From assembly GCA_902801475.1 (NCBI GenBank), contig CADCIO010000052.1, forward strand, positions 1 through 37,836: a DNA stretch of 37,836 nt, written 5' to 3'. The notes under the pieces are model-generated. The model ran no database searches. It saw nothing but the letters and a program-made list of their open reading frames with translations, and was not told where the DNA came from. Shown in pieces: positions 18,957 through 27,424 of the stretch (positions are counted from its first letter, which is position 1; each line of letters begins with the position of its first letter). This stretch comes from an uncultured Bacteroidales bacterium (lineage in GTDB: Bacteria; Bacteroidota; Bacteroidia; Bacteroidales; Bacteroidaceae). A program made the position numbers and the translations under genes.

Positions 18957-19299
18957 GAGAAGGTTAAAAGGTTAATTGGTTAAAAGGTTAATTTTTTGTT
19001 TTTTTAAAAGGTTAATTTTTTGTTTTTCAATTGGGGGAAGATGGGGGTTCTGTCCTTTTAGGTATATATTATATATTATATATATAATATATACCTAATA
19101 TATAATATATATATAATAAGGTACACGCACGGCTCAAAATTGAAAAATTAACCAATTAACCAATTAACCTTTTAACCTTTTTGGTCGTGAGGTTCGCTTG
19201 ACTATAGTCAATCAGTGGGGCTTTGTCTGCTGACTGAGCGGGGTGATGTCTGCTGACATTGCGAGCCTTTGTGGGCATCGGAAGCCTATCCGTTTCCAA
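18957..19299 (-). repeat. ~300-bp island-flanking repeat, copy B (inverted)
   Basis: The reverse complement follows copy A (11790-12094) throughout: GGAAACGGATAGGCTTCCGA, the GTCAGCAGACATCACCCCG block, TGACTATAGTCA (19199-19210), GGTTAA units, the GAGCCGTGCGTGTACC block, the A/T hairpin (19060-19096) and the GGACAGAACCCCCATCTTCC block. Its distal end has an extra duplication of the AATTAACC units. The two copies face each other across about 6.9 kb. Confidence 0.85.
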
Positions 19300-19468
19300 A
19301 AAACAAGAAAGATTGGAAACGGTTTCCAAAAAAGCAGATAGTTTGGAAACGGATTTGCGTGTACATTATATAGTCAGTAACTTTGCAGCGTCAAAACGGA
19401 CACGAATGACACAAATCTGCACGAATCGGGCGAGATTCAGACGGTGCAGAAGACAACAGACAACTCAT
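19300..19468. repeat. GGAAACG boxes and gene-free stretch downstream of the TolC gene
   Basis: Four GTTTCC/GGAAAC words occur at about 19290-19360, including the palindrome TTGGAAACGGTTTCCAA. No gene and no convincing terminator for the efflux operon is seen here. Confidence 0.45.
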
Positions 19469-20788
19469 CTACAACTCTGTGCCTCGATAGAACTCCAGTA
19501 TCTTCTGGCGGAAGAGGAAGGTGTAGCGAGATTGAAGGGCAGTGCTTTCTGCCTTCAGCAGGTTGGTCTTGGACTCCTGGTATTCTGTGGCTGTGGCTTT
19601 GCCGTTCTCGTACTTCTTCTGCATGAGGTTGAAGGCGGTTTGGGAGGCAGTGAGGGCAGCATCGCTACTGATGCATTGCTTCTGGGCAGCGAGGGCGTTG
19701 TAGTAGGCCTGCTGGATCTCCTTGTAGAGTGCCTTCTGGGTCTCTTCGAGTTGGAACTGCTGGGCAGCCACTTGCAGACGGGCTTGACGCACAGCGTTGC
19801 GGGTGGCGTAGCGGTTGAAGATGGGGACAGACAGGGAGATGCCAAGGGATTGGTTGAAGTTGTCGTCCATCTGCGTGCCAAATGAGGCGGCTTCGATGCC
19901 TGAGACCTTGGTGTAGCTGCTACCCATGCCTGCTGAGAAGTGGACAGAGGGATAATGACCTGCCTGTGCGATGCGTACACCTTTTTCTGCACTCTGCACA
20001 TTGAGCTTGCCAGCCAGAATCTGTGGCTTGATGTTGAGCGCTTCGGCATAGATGGCGTCGGGTGCTGTGAGCACAACCGCAGAGGGTGAAATGGCTTCGG
20101 GCTGTTGGATGTCGAACTGTTCAGGAGTGGGGAGTTCGAGCAGTTGGGAGAGTTCGAGCAGGGCAAGCATGGATGAGTTCTGCTGCTGGGTGAGGGAGAG
20201 TTCGTCGGCTGCCACATGTGAACGGGCTTCAGCCAGTTCGGTCTCCGACACCTTGCCGTTCTGGAAGAGCAGTTCCACGCGCCGTTCTTGGGCTTGGCTC
20301 AGTTCCTTCTGTCGTTCAGCCACAGCAACGAGGTCTTTCTGATAGACAGCTTCGAGGTAGGCAGATGCCACCTGCATGCTGATGTTCTCCTTTGCCTTTT
20401 CGAGGTCAGCCAGTGCAGCCTGCAGGTTGAGTTTGTTCTGCTTGATCTGGTTGGTGATTTGTCCACCCGTGTAGAGTGGCACGTCAGAACCAAGATTGAA
20501 CGAAGTGCTTTGCGTGTTGCGATTGGCATAGGTGTTGTTGCCGGTCAGACCACGTCCGAAGCCCAGGCTTTCGTTTGCTGATGCCTGCAGATTGGGCAGA
20601 CGGCTGTTCTTGGAAGTGCTGAGCGAGACCTCCTGATTCTTCACGTTGTTCTCTTGCAACTTGATATTGATGTTGTGCTCAATGGCATAGTTGATGCACT
20701 GGCGCAAGTCCCAAGCCTCCTGTGCATGGGCGAAGTTCCCCAGCCCCCAGAGCGAGAAGGCTAACGCAATGATATGATGACGTTTCAT
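19469..20788 (-). CDS. TolC-family outer-membrane efflux protein
   Basis: TolC proteins form the outer-membrane and periplasmic channel of tripartite efflux pumps. From the ATG at 20788 the product has 439 residues with a signal peptide ending near FAHAQ. The mature protein starts with the family motif AWDLRQCINYAIEHNINIKLQENNV and has two long alpha-helical repeat halves rich in Ala, Gln and Lys, each ending in beta segments with Gly-rich turns. An in-frame TTG upstream lacks the signal-peptide fit. It is the last gene of the efflux operon, after the membrane-fusion protein, with a tandem-repeat spacer between them. Confidence 0.93.
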   Translation of the reverse strand: MKRHHIIALAFSLWGLGNFAHAQEAWDLRQCINYAIEHNINIKLQENNVKNQEVSLSTSKNSRLPNLQASANESLGFGRGLTGNNTYANRNTQSTSFNLGSDVPLYTGGQITNQIKQNKLNLQAALADLEKAKENISMQVASAYLEAVYQKDLVAVAERQKELSQAQERRVELLFQNGKVSETELAEARSHVAADELSLTQQQNSSMLALLELSQLLELPTPEQFDIQQPEAISPSAVVLTAPDAIYAEALNIKPQILAGKLNVQSAEKGVRIAQAGHYPSVHFSAGMGSSYTKVSGIEAASFGTQMDDNFNQSLGISLSVPIFNRYATRNAVRQARLQVAAQQFQLEETQKALYKEIQQAYYNALAAQKQCISSDAALTASQTAFNLMQKKYENGKATATEYQESKTNLLKAESTALQSRYTFLFRQKILEFYRGTEL

Positions 20789-20839
20789 AAGGCAATTTCC
20801 AACTTTCAACTTTAATTCTCAATTCTCAATTCTCAATTT
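20789..20839 (-). repeat. Intercistronic A-rich tandem repeat
   Basis: In the mRNA sense the gap reads as repeated units related to TTGAAAATTGAAAATTGAG, each 7-10 nt long. Similar units fill the gaps at 21944-22001 and 33265-33320. Confidence 0.7.
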
Positions 20840-21943
20840 TCAATTTTCAATGATCTCGATGCCTCTCACCTTGCTGCCCACTTGCAGTCCCTTCTTGATT
20901 TCGATGTTGATGCCGTCGCTGATGCCAGTGGTGACAGAACGGCGTTCGAACTGCTGGGTGGAGGATGTGCTGTCGGTGAGCACATAGACGAAGGTAGAGT
21001 CGCCTACAAATTCGAGGGAAGCCTCAGGCACGCAGATGGTCTTGGAGGCGCGTTCGAGCACAATCTCAGCGTTGGCGCTGTAGCCGGCACGTATCTTCAC
21101 GCCCTCTGGCAACTGGATGGCAGCCTTGATCTCGAAGAGGTTGGCACCGTTCTCCTCCACAGCCTTGGGGGCAATGTATTCGAGGGTGGCGTCGAGTTTC
21201 AGGTCTTGGATGGCACCCACAGTGATTTCCACAGGCATGCCTGCAACGACTCTGCCCACTTCCGTCTCGTCAATCTTGCCGCGAAAGATGAGGTCTTGCA
21301 TGTTGGCGACAGTGGCGATGGTGGTACCGTCGTTGAAGGAGTTGCTAAGGATGACCGAATTACCTACCTTGACAGGCACATCGAGCACGATGCCGTCGAT
21401 AGTCGAGCGGATGAGGGTCGTACTCATCTGGGCATTGTTGAGCGAGATACCGTCCCTGACGATGTGGAGGGCATCCTTGGCGTTGTTCATCTCCATCTTG
21501 GCATTCTTCAGCGCCACCTCCGACTTCTCGTAGTCTTCGGCACTCACCACCTTCTCCGTGTAGAGGTTCTTCATGCGGTCGAAGTCCGTCTGAGCCTGCT
21601 TGAGAGAAATTTCTGCCAGCTTCACACGATTCTCAGCGCTGCTGAGGTTCGACATGTCTGGGATGACCTTCACTTTGGCAATCACCTCGTCCTTCTTCAC
21701 CACATCGCCAGCCTCCTTGTAGAGTTCTGTGATGATGCCTGAGATTTGCGGCTTGATGTTCACCTCGTCACGTGGCTCAATCTTACCCGTGATGATGGTG
21801 GTCTTCTCGATGTCGAGGACTTGCGCCGTGTTGATTTCGTAGGTGGTCACTTTGGGCACAGACTTCTGGTAGAGGAACACGAAGGTGCCAATGAACACTG
21901 CTGCTATGAGGGCGATACCAGCCCATCTAAAATACTTTTTCAT
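20840..21943 (-). CDS. Membrane-fusion (HlyD/MacA-like) efflux adaptor
   Basis: The adaptor links an inner-membrane transporter to TolC in the periplasm. The 367-residue protein has one N-terminal membrane anchor (residues ~7-26), a biotinyl-lipoyl-like half motif (GKIEPRDEVNIKPQISGIITELYKEAGDVVKKDEVIAKV), a coiled-coil hairpin (about 100-165) and the returning lipoyl half (IRSTIDGIVLDVPVKVGNSV). A beta-barrel and a membrane-proximal domain follow. The neighbouring MacB-like permeases and ATPase mark it as a MacA-type rather than RND-type adaptor. Confidence 0.93.
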   Translation of the reverse strand: MKKYFRWAGIALIAAVFIGTFVFLYQKSVPKVTTYEINTAQVLDIEKTTIITGKIEPRDEVNIKPQISGIITELYKEAGDVVKKDEVIAKVKVIPDMSNLSSAENRVKLAEISLKQAQTDFDRMKNLYTEKVVSAEDYEKSEVALKNAKMEMNNAKDALHIVRDGISLNNAQMSTTLIRSTIDGIVLDVPVKVGNSVILSNSFNDGTTIATVANMQDLIFRGKIDETEVGRVVAGMPVEITVGAIQDLKLDATLEYIAPKAVEENGANLFEIKAAIQLPEGVKIRAGYSANAEIVLERASKTICVPEASLEFVGDSTFVYVLTDSTSSTQQFERRSVTTGISDGINIEIKKGLQVGSKVRGIEIIEN

Positions 21944-22001
21944 ATCTATTGGATGTTATATTTTCAATTTTCAACTTTCAATTTTCACTTTTCAATTCGC
22001 A
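21944..22001 (-). repeat. Intercistronic A-rich tandem repeat
   Basis: The gap between the permease stop and the adaptor start consists largely of units related to TTGAAAATTGAAAG in the mRNA sense, like the spacer before the TolC gene. Confidence 0.7.
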
Positions 22002-23252
22002 TCACTCGTCTCTAATCGCATCGACAGGCTTGATTGCCATGGCACGAATGGTGGGCGCCAATCCTGCCAACACGCCCAAGAGTGCCAGCAATGTGGCAGC
22101 TCCGATGGCGATGGCAAAGGAGATTTGGAAGGTGGCTCCAGAGGTGTCGTCCTGCAAGCCTCGTTCCACCATCTGCAAGACCAGTACGGCAAAGGTCATG
22201 CCGCTCATGCCAGCCACGAGGGTCAGCACGATGCTCTCGCTCATGATCATCGTCAGGATGTCGGTGGGGGTTGCGCCAATGGCACGTCGGATGCCGATTT
22301 CTGTGGTGCGCTCCTTGACAGTGACCACCATGATGTTGCTCACACCAATGGCGCCAGAGAAGAGGGTGCCCAAGCCAATCAGCCACACCAGGATGCTGAC
22401 CCCTTGGAAAAGGTTGTCAATCATCGAGAAGATGGCTTCTGCATTCACCGTCAGTACGGCTTGTGTGTCTTCTGGATGGATGGTGTGGATGCGCTTCACC
22501 ACTGCTTCCACCTTCTTCTGGATGTCCGACATCTTGTAGCCCTCACGTGCTGTGAGGCAGAGAATGTCCACCTTGTTGCCTCTGTTGTAGGCATGCTGCA
22601 TGGTGGTGTAGGGGATGTGTACCGTCGTGGTGGCGTTGCCGCCAATGCTGACACCTCCCTCGCTCTTGCCGCTGATGCCAACCACCTGATAGTGGATGCC
22701 GTCGATGATGATGAACTTGCCCAGGGCATTCTCATCGGTTGTGAAGAGCTCCTCGACGATGCGGCTGCCGATGGTGCACACCTTGCGGCTCTTGTTGACA
22801 TCCACATCGTTCAGGGCACGTCCCTTGCGTATTTTGGGGTCGTCTATCTTATCTACATCAGGGAACTCTCCCTTGATGGTCACATTCGACTTGTTGGTGC
22901 CATAGGCAGCAGAACCTCGCCAATTCGAGATGGTGGGAGAGATGACTTCCAATTCGGGCACAGAGTTGCGAATCAGTTGTACGTCACGTGTCTCGATCGA
23001 CCACATGCGCCCCTTCTTGAAACCCTTGTATGCCTCGCTGGTGGGCGCTGCCATCATGAAGCCAGAGTTGTTGGCGAACCCAGCGAAGTTGTTGGCGAGG
23101 GTAGATTCCAGCCCTCGTCCGCCTCCCATCAGCAGCAGGAGCATGAACACGCCCCAGAAGATGCCGAACGCTGTCAGGAACGTGCGGGTCTTGTTGCGAG
23201 CGAGGGCGCTGAATATCTCACTCCATTGGTCGCTGTCGAATCTTAGTTTCAT
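22002..23252 (-). CDS. MacB-like ABC transporter permease
   Basis: The 416-residue protein has the MacB/LolC-type plan: an N-terminal membrane helix (RTFLTAFGIFWGVFMLLLLMGGG), a large periplasmic domain (about 45-285) and three C-terminal helices of an FtsX domain. The latter includes IGVSNIMVVTVKERTTEIGIRRAIGATPTDIL, the coupling segment contacted by the ATPase. It lacks its own ATPase domain, which is encoded separately by the LolD/MacB-like gene of the operon. It is one of two related permeases and probably pairs with the neighbour as a heterodimer. Confidence 0.93.
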   Translation of the reverse strand: MKLRFDSDQWSEIFSALARNKTRTFLTAFGIFWGVFMLLLLMGGGRGLESTLANNFAGFANNSGFMMAAPTSEAYKGFKKGRMWSIETRDVQLIRNSVPELEVISPTISNWRGSAAYGTNKSNVTIKGEFPDVDKIDDPKIRKGRALNDVDVNKSRKVCTIGSRIVEELFTTDENALGKFIIIDGIHYQVVGISGKSEGGVSIGGNATTTVHIPYTTMQHAYNRGNKVDILCLTAREGYKMSDIQKKVEAVVKRIHTIHPEDTQAVLTVNAEAIFSMIDNLFQGVSILVWLIGLGTLFSGAIGVSNIMVVTVKERTTEIGIRRAIGATPTDILTMIMSESIVLTLVAGMSGMTFAVLVLQMVERGLQDDTSGATFQISFAIAIGAATLLALLGVLAGLAPTIRAMAIKPVDAIRDE

Positions 23253-23285
23253 CCTCTTGAGATTAAAGAATTGAAGGGTTGAAGT

Positions 23286-24542
23286 TTAGCCTCGTAGGGC
23301 TTCAATGGGTTTCACTTTGGCAGCCTTGCTGGCAGGGAAGAAACCTGCCAAAGCACCTGCCACAATCATGACGATGGTGGCATGGATGCAGGTGCTGATA
23401 TCGACGGTGGGGTCAACGAAGATGGAGGACTGGAAGAAGCCCATGTCCATCGTCTGATTGCCGTAGTAGGCATCCATGCCTTCGCAGAAGATGATGCCCA
23501 GCAACATGCCGATATAGCCGAAGATGGTGGTGATGACGATGCTCTCGAGCACCACCATGCTGATGATGTTCCAAGGAGTGGCACCAATCGCCTTGCGGAT
23601 GCCAAACTCGTGGGTACGCTCCTTCACGGCTATGAGCATGATGTTGCTCACGCCCACAACGCCACTCAACAGGGTGAGCAGACCCAGTATCCAGAAGGAG
23701 GTGTGAAGTATGTTCTCAGCCTTGGTCATGTCGGCATTCTCGCTGGCGGAGTTCCAGATCCAGAGGGCAGAACGGTCGTCGGGCGCAAACTCGTGCTTGA
23801 CAGCCATCACCTTGCGGAAGGCACTCTCAAAGGCATCGTTCTTCTCTTCTGTGTCGAGATTCTTCGATTTCAGTTGCAACTGGTCGATGTCATAGCCCTT
23901 GCCGTAGATGGTCTTGAGTGTGGTGAAGGGGGCATAGAAATCGTTGCCGCTCATCATGCCGTCTTCCTTGTAGATGCCCACTACTGTGAAGGTGATGCCA
24001 TCGATGCGCACCTGCTGGTTGATGGCTCTCTCACCATGTTTGAAGAGGTCATCACGGTTCTTGTCGCTGATGACGATGACCTTGCGCTGTTCGTCCAGGT
24101 CTATCTTGTTGATGAAACGCCCCGTTATCAGTTGGAGGGCTTCCATCTCTTGGGTTTCAGGTCGAGCGCCTTGCAGGGAAACATTGCTTAGGTAGTTCTT
24201 TCCAAAAGAGGCTGAGTTGGCTGTGTGGCTGATTTGTGCGATGACAGAACTGAGTTCGTTGGGGAAATTGCTGAGGGTCACTTCGCTGTCGCTGTCGTCG
24301 AGCTTGATGCGACGCCCCTCCTTGATGCCGTTATAGGGTTTGGAGGTGAAGCCAGGAAATACGTGAATGGCATCGAACGCAAACCCCGCGCTTGCTTGCT
24401 CGAAGGTATGGATGATGCCATTGCTGGTGCCTTGCAGGATAATCAGCAGAAAGATGCCACAAGCCACAGCAAATCCTGTGGCAAGTGAACGCAGTTTGTT
24501 GCGGCTCAATGAACCCAATATCTCTCTGAATACCTCAATCAT
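23286..24542 (-). CDS. MacB-like ABC transporter permease
   Basis: The 418-residue protein has the same layout as its downstream neighbour: an N-terminal helix (LRSLATGFAVACGIFLLIILQGTSNG), a periplasmic MacB_PCD-like domain and an FtsX domain with VVGVSNIMLIAVKERTHEFGIRKAIGATPWNII. The two permeases are clearly paralogous but divergent in the periplasmic part. It lies 33 bp upstream of the second permease and about 40 bp after the ATPase gene. Confidence 0.92.
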   Translation of the reverse strand: MIEVFREILGSLSRNKLRSLATGFAVACGIFLLIILQGTSNGIIHTFEQASAGFAFDAIHVFPGFTSKPYNGIKEGRRIKLDDSDSEVTLSNFPNELSSVIAQISHTANSASFGKNYLSNVSLQGARPETQEMEALQLITGRFINKIDLDEQRKVIVISDKNRDDLFKHGERAINQQVRIDGITFTVVGIYKEDGMMSGNDFYAPFTTLKTIYGKGYDIDQLQLKSKNLDTEEKNDAFESAFRKVMAVKHEFAPDDRSALWIWNSASENADMTKAENILHTSFWILGLLTLLSGVVGVSNIMLIAVKERTHEFGIRKAIGATPWNIISMVVLESIVITTIFGYIGMLLGIIFCEGMDAYYGNQTMDMGFFQSSIFVDPTVDISTCIHATIVMIVAGALAGFFPASKAAKVKPIEALRG

Positions 24543-24581
24543 ATCCCCAATCTATAACCTATAACCCATAACCTATAACCT
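24543..24581 (-). repeat. Intercistronic tandem repeat of GGTTATA units
   Basis: In the mRNA sense the spacer contains four or five copies of a 9-nt unit related to AGGTTATAG, ending a few nucleotides before the permease ATG at 24542. Confidence 0.65.
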
Positions 24582-25241
24582 CTAAACTATCTGCCCATCC
24601 ACAATATGTATGGTGCGATTTGTTTGTGCTGCCACGTCTGCTTCATGCGTCACCACGATGATGGTGAGTCCTTGCTGATTCAGTTCCTTCAGCAGTTCCA
24701 TCACCTCCACAGTGGTCTTGCTGTCGAGGGCACCTGTTGGCTCATCGGCAAGGATGATTTGTGGGTGGGTGATGAGTGCTCGTGCAATGGCGACACGCTG
24801 TTTCTGACCGCCTGACATCTCGTTGGGCAGATGATGTGCCCAATCGCGAAGTCCCACCTTGTCAAGATATTCCATCGCGATGGCATTGCGTTTTTTGCGA
24901 CTAACGCTCTGATAGAAGAGGGGTAGGGCGACATTCTCCAACGCATCCTTGTATGGGATGAGGTTGAACGACTGAAACACGAAACCGATCATGCGGTTGC
25001 GATAGCCTGCCGCCTTGGTCTCGCTGAGGTTCTTGATGAGGGTGCCATTGAGCGTGTACTCTCCCTCGTCGTAATCGTCAAGGATGCCGAGAATGTTGAG
25101 TAGCGTCGATTTCCCTGAACCTGACGCACCCATGATGGCGACAAACTCGCCCTCTTCAATGTTGAGGTCTATGCCCTTCAAGACGTGCAAGGGTTGTGCG
25201 CCCTTGTACGTCTTGTGGAGTCCTTTCAATTGAATCATCAT
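24582..25241 (-). CDS. MacB/LolD-like ABC transporter ATPase
   Basis: This is the ATPase subunit for the two MacB-like permeases. From the ATG at 25241 it has 219 residues. It shows Walker A GASGSGKST, a Q-loop, the signature SGGQKQRVAIARAL, Walker B ILADEPTGALD and the switch histidine in VVTHEADVA. A longer frame starting at 25268 would overlap the GIN-domain gene; the paired ATGs at 25241/25238 come right after its stop and give the family beginning MIQLKGLHKTYKG. Confidence 0.92.
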   Translation of the reverse strand: MMIQLKGLHKTYKGAQPLHVLKGIDLNIEEGEFVAIMGASGSGKSTLLNILGILDDYDEGEYTLNGTLIKNLSETKAAGYRNRMIGFVFQSFNLIPYKDALENVALPLFYQSVSRKKRNAIAMEYLDKVGLRDWAHHLPNEMSGGQKQRVAIARALITHPQIILADEPTGALDSKTTVEVMELLKELNQQGLTIIVVTHEADVAAQTNRTIHIVDGQIV

Positions 25242-25245
25242 ACGA

Positions 25246-26079
25246 TTATTTGATTTTAATGTCACCACTCACCTGAAGCTTGCGAGAGTCGAGGCTTGCC
25301 TTGCCAAAGCTTTGTTTGGTCAAGTTCTTGCATTTTCCCTTCAACTTGACTTCACCATTGCCACCAGCGCTGACATTGAGATTCTCGCACTTGACATCGA
25401 GGTTGGCTTCACCATCGCTGGTCAGTTGCAGGTTGATGTTGTTGGCCTTGAGGTCGGTGCTGATGTCACCATTTCCGTCTATCTGGATGGTGACGTCTTC
25501 ACAGTTGAACTTCTTGGTCACCACATCGCCGTCACCATTGATGATGATGCGCAGGTTAGCGCAATCCACATGGGGAGCCTCAAAGTCGCCATCGCCATTG
25601 ATTTCGATGTCGAGATCGCCTGTGAAGAAGTCGTCGCCCTTGATTTCAAGGTCTCCATCACCGTTCACCTTCACGCTGCGGAGGTCGGGAACGGTGATTT
25701 TGAGCTTGATGCTTGGCAGCTGGCTGCGGTAAGCAGGATTGGAGATGACATGCAGGGTGTCGTCACCCTCCTTCTGCGCTTTCTCCACTGTGATGTGGTA
25801 TGAACTGATGGCTTTCTCGTTGCCGATAACTTCCACGTTGAAGTCCTCGCCTTGACGCAAGTCGATGTCGGCATTGTCATCCATGACAATGTGGGCAAAG
25901 GGTTCGATGTCGAGGGTTTGGGTCACGACCTTGCCCCATTTCTGGCTGTCGCGGAAGTAGTCTTTGCCGTTTTTTGACTTGATCATTTGTTGCTTCTCCT
26001 CTTGCGTGAAATTGCAGGAGATGAAGGAGAATACAGCCCATCCGAAACAGAGGATGGTGATGATGCGCAGATGTTTCAT
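25246..26079 (-). CDS. GIN-domain (DUF2807) lipoprotein
   Basis: The 277-residue protein begins with a lipoprotein signal (FSFISC, Cys about residue 22). The rest is an auto-transporter adhesin head GIN-type (DUF2807) beta-helix. Successive strands end in near-identical turns: VNGDGDLEI, INGDGDFEA, INGDGDVVT, IDGNGDIST, TSDGEANLD and AGGNGEVKL, about 20-24 residues apart. The acidic turns could bind metal, which is a guess. Members are widespread in Bacteroidetes with unknown function. It lies between the GntR regulator and the MacB-like ATPase in a compact operon, 4-5 bp from each, so it probably acts at the envelope with the transporters. Confidence 0.88.
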   Translation of the reverse strand: MKHLRIITILCFGWAVFSFISCNFTQEEKQQMIKSKNGKDYFRDSQKWGKVVTQTLDIEPFAHIVMDDNADIDLRQGEDFNVEVIGNEKAISSYHITVEKAQKEGDDTLHVISNPAYRSQLPSIKLKITVPDLRSVKVNGDGDLEIKGDDFFTGDLDIEINGDGDFEAPHVDCANLRIIINGDGDVVTKKFNCEDVTIQIDGNGDISTDLKANNINLQLTSDGEANLDVKCENLNVSAGGNGEVKLKGKCKNLTKQSFGKASLDSRKLQVSGDIKIK

Positions 26080-26084
26080 GCTTC

Positions 26085-26450
26085 TTATTGTTTCTTTTGA
26101 TAGTTGATGATACCTTCCGTCAATTCGTTCATGCTGATGTTGAGATTTGCCATCTGGCGAGCCACATCGGGCAGGGTCTCTGTCATGAACTCCTCGCGTT
26201 TCATCTGCATGATGGCGGTCTTTGCCCCTACGGAGACGAAGTAGCCCAAGCCGCGCTTCGTGTAGATGATGTCTTTGTTTTGCAACCAGTCGTAGGCACG
26301 GGCACAGGTGTTGGCGTTCACCTCCACTGTGGCGGCGTACTCTCTCACGCTGGGGATGCGCTCGTCTTCGAGCAGCTTTCCTTGCAAGATGTCGTCGCAG
26401 ATGAGGTCTGCGATTTGCAAATATATGGCTTTATTATCTTTGAATCGCAT
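26085..26450 (-). CDS. GntR-family regulator, YtrA type
   Basis: The 121-residue protein has an N-terminal GntR winged helix (AIYLQIADLICDDILQGKLLEDERIPSVREYAATVEVNANTCARAYDWLQNKDIIYTKRGLGYFV) and only a short helical C-terminus (about 40 residues), as in the YtrA subfamily that represses adjacent ABC-transporter genes. Frames extending further upstream read into the permease gene; the ATG at 26450 gives the correct beginning MRFKDNKAIYLQIA. It sits inside the operon it probably controls, and a palindrome at the operon promoter is the likely binding site. Confidence 0.92.
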   Translation of the reverse strand: MRFKDNKAIYLQIADLICDDILQGKLLEDERIPSVREYAATVEVNANTCARAYDWLQNKDIIYTKRGLGYFVSVGAKTAIMQMKREEFMTETLPDVARQMANLNISMNELTEGIINYQKKQ

Positions 26451-26460
26451 AATTTTCACA

Positions 26461-27420
26461 TTATTTATTAAAAGATGAAGTAATTTGTGCTTTTGTGTAG
26501 CGATTATAGCTCCACCAGAGGAAGAATGCGCCAATAGCGAAGACAACAACGGCAAGCACATAGAAGGTGATAATGGCTGCTTGAATGGCATCATCTTCGC
26601 TGAGAGAAGACAAGTCCGTCAAGGTTGGCATGTTGCTGGCGCCTGCTGCCAGGCAAATGAAGAAGAGTACGCTTCCGATGGTACCCAGCACCTGCAAGGC
26701 TACGTAGGTGAGAATGATGTTGTACTTGTACTTGAAGGCATTGCCAAGGGCATAGATCATGATGTGGCAGAAGATGGTGCTGAAGAGGAAGACGGTGAAT
26801 GCATCGAAGACAGGATCTGTAGGATTGTCCCCTGCATTGATTGGAGGAACGCCAGAAATGCCACGCAAGAAGACTGTATTGAAAATGTTCTTATACGAAC
26901 ACATCTCAAAAACAGAGGCGGTAAGCGATGTGACACCGTTTTCTGTACCATAAGTGATGAGGGTGAGCAGGGCGTTGAGGCCGTCGGCAACGAGCAGGGA
27001 AACAATGCAGAGGATGAGTCCACCTGTGAGCATCAACAGAGCGTGCCAAGTGAATTTCTCCAGATTGGTGGCTGGCAGGGTGAGCTCCATGATGCGTCCT
27101 TGCTTGTTGCGCAGGTTGTGTGCCCAGCAACCAGCAAAAATCTCCAGCATGATGAGGAAGAAGCCTAATTCATATAATGCTGTGAGGTACATCCAGTTGT
27201 AACCCTCAAAGGAGTCGGCTCCTGGCGTATAGGCAAATGCAGGGCCACTCATGCCGCCATTGATGATGGAACTGTACATCGAGTAGCGTGCAAAAAAGCC
27301 TATCAGTGCGATGCAAATGGCTCCTGCAACGGTGACAATCGCCATGTTGCGATAAAACGACTTATTGATGGTCAGGTCGTAGGTTGCGAAGTTCGCAAAT
27401 CTTTCTTTATTGAAATTCAT
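26461..27420 (-). CDS. ABC transporter membrane subunit
   Basis: The 319-residue protein has six to seven hydrophobic segments and no recognisable periplasmic domain. One cytoplasmic loop contains NLRNKQGRIMELTLPATNLEKFTWHALLML, a layout common in ABC-2-type permeases of Bacteroidetes. It lies 4 bp after the ATPase gene and 10 bp before the GntR gene, so it is the membrane partner of that ATPase. The substrate is unknown. Confidence 0.82.
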   Translation of the reverse strand: MNFNKERFANFATYDLTINKSFYRNMAIVTVAGAICIALIGFFARYSMYSSIINGGMSGPAFAYTPGADSFEGYNWMYLTALYELGFFLIMLEIFAGCWAHNLRNKQGRIMELTLPATNLEKFTWHALLMLTGGLILCIVSLLVADGLNALLTLITYGTENGVTSLTASVFEMCSYKNIFNTVFLRGISGVPPINAGDNPTDPVFDAFTVFLFSTIFCHIMIYALGNAFKYKYNIILTYVALQVLGTIGSVLFFICLAAGASNMPTLTDLSSLSEDDAIQAAIITFYVLAVVVFAIGAFFLWWSYNRYTKAQITSSFNK

Positions 27421-27424
27421 ATCT

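Noticed and set aside
19259..19885. Forward open frame running from repeat copy B into the TolC gene
   Set aside because: Its second half is antisense to the TolC gene and the first half lies in repeat sequence.
21885..23246. Long forward open frame opposite the permease gene
   Set aside because: His/Asp/Ala-rich antisense shadow of a gene with clear FtsX/MacB motifs.
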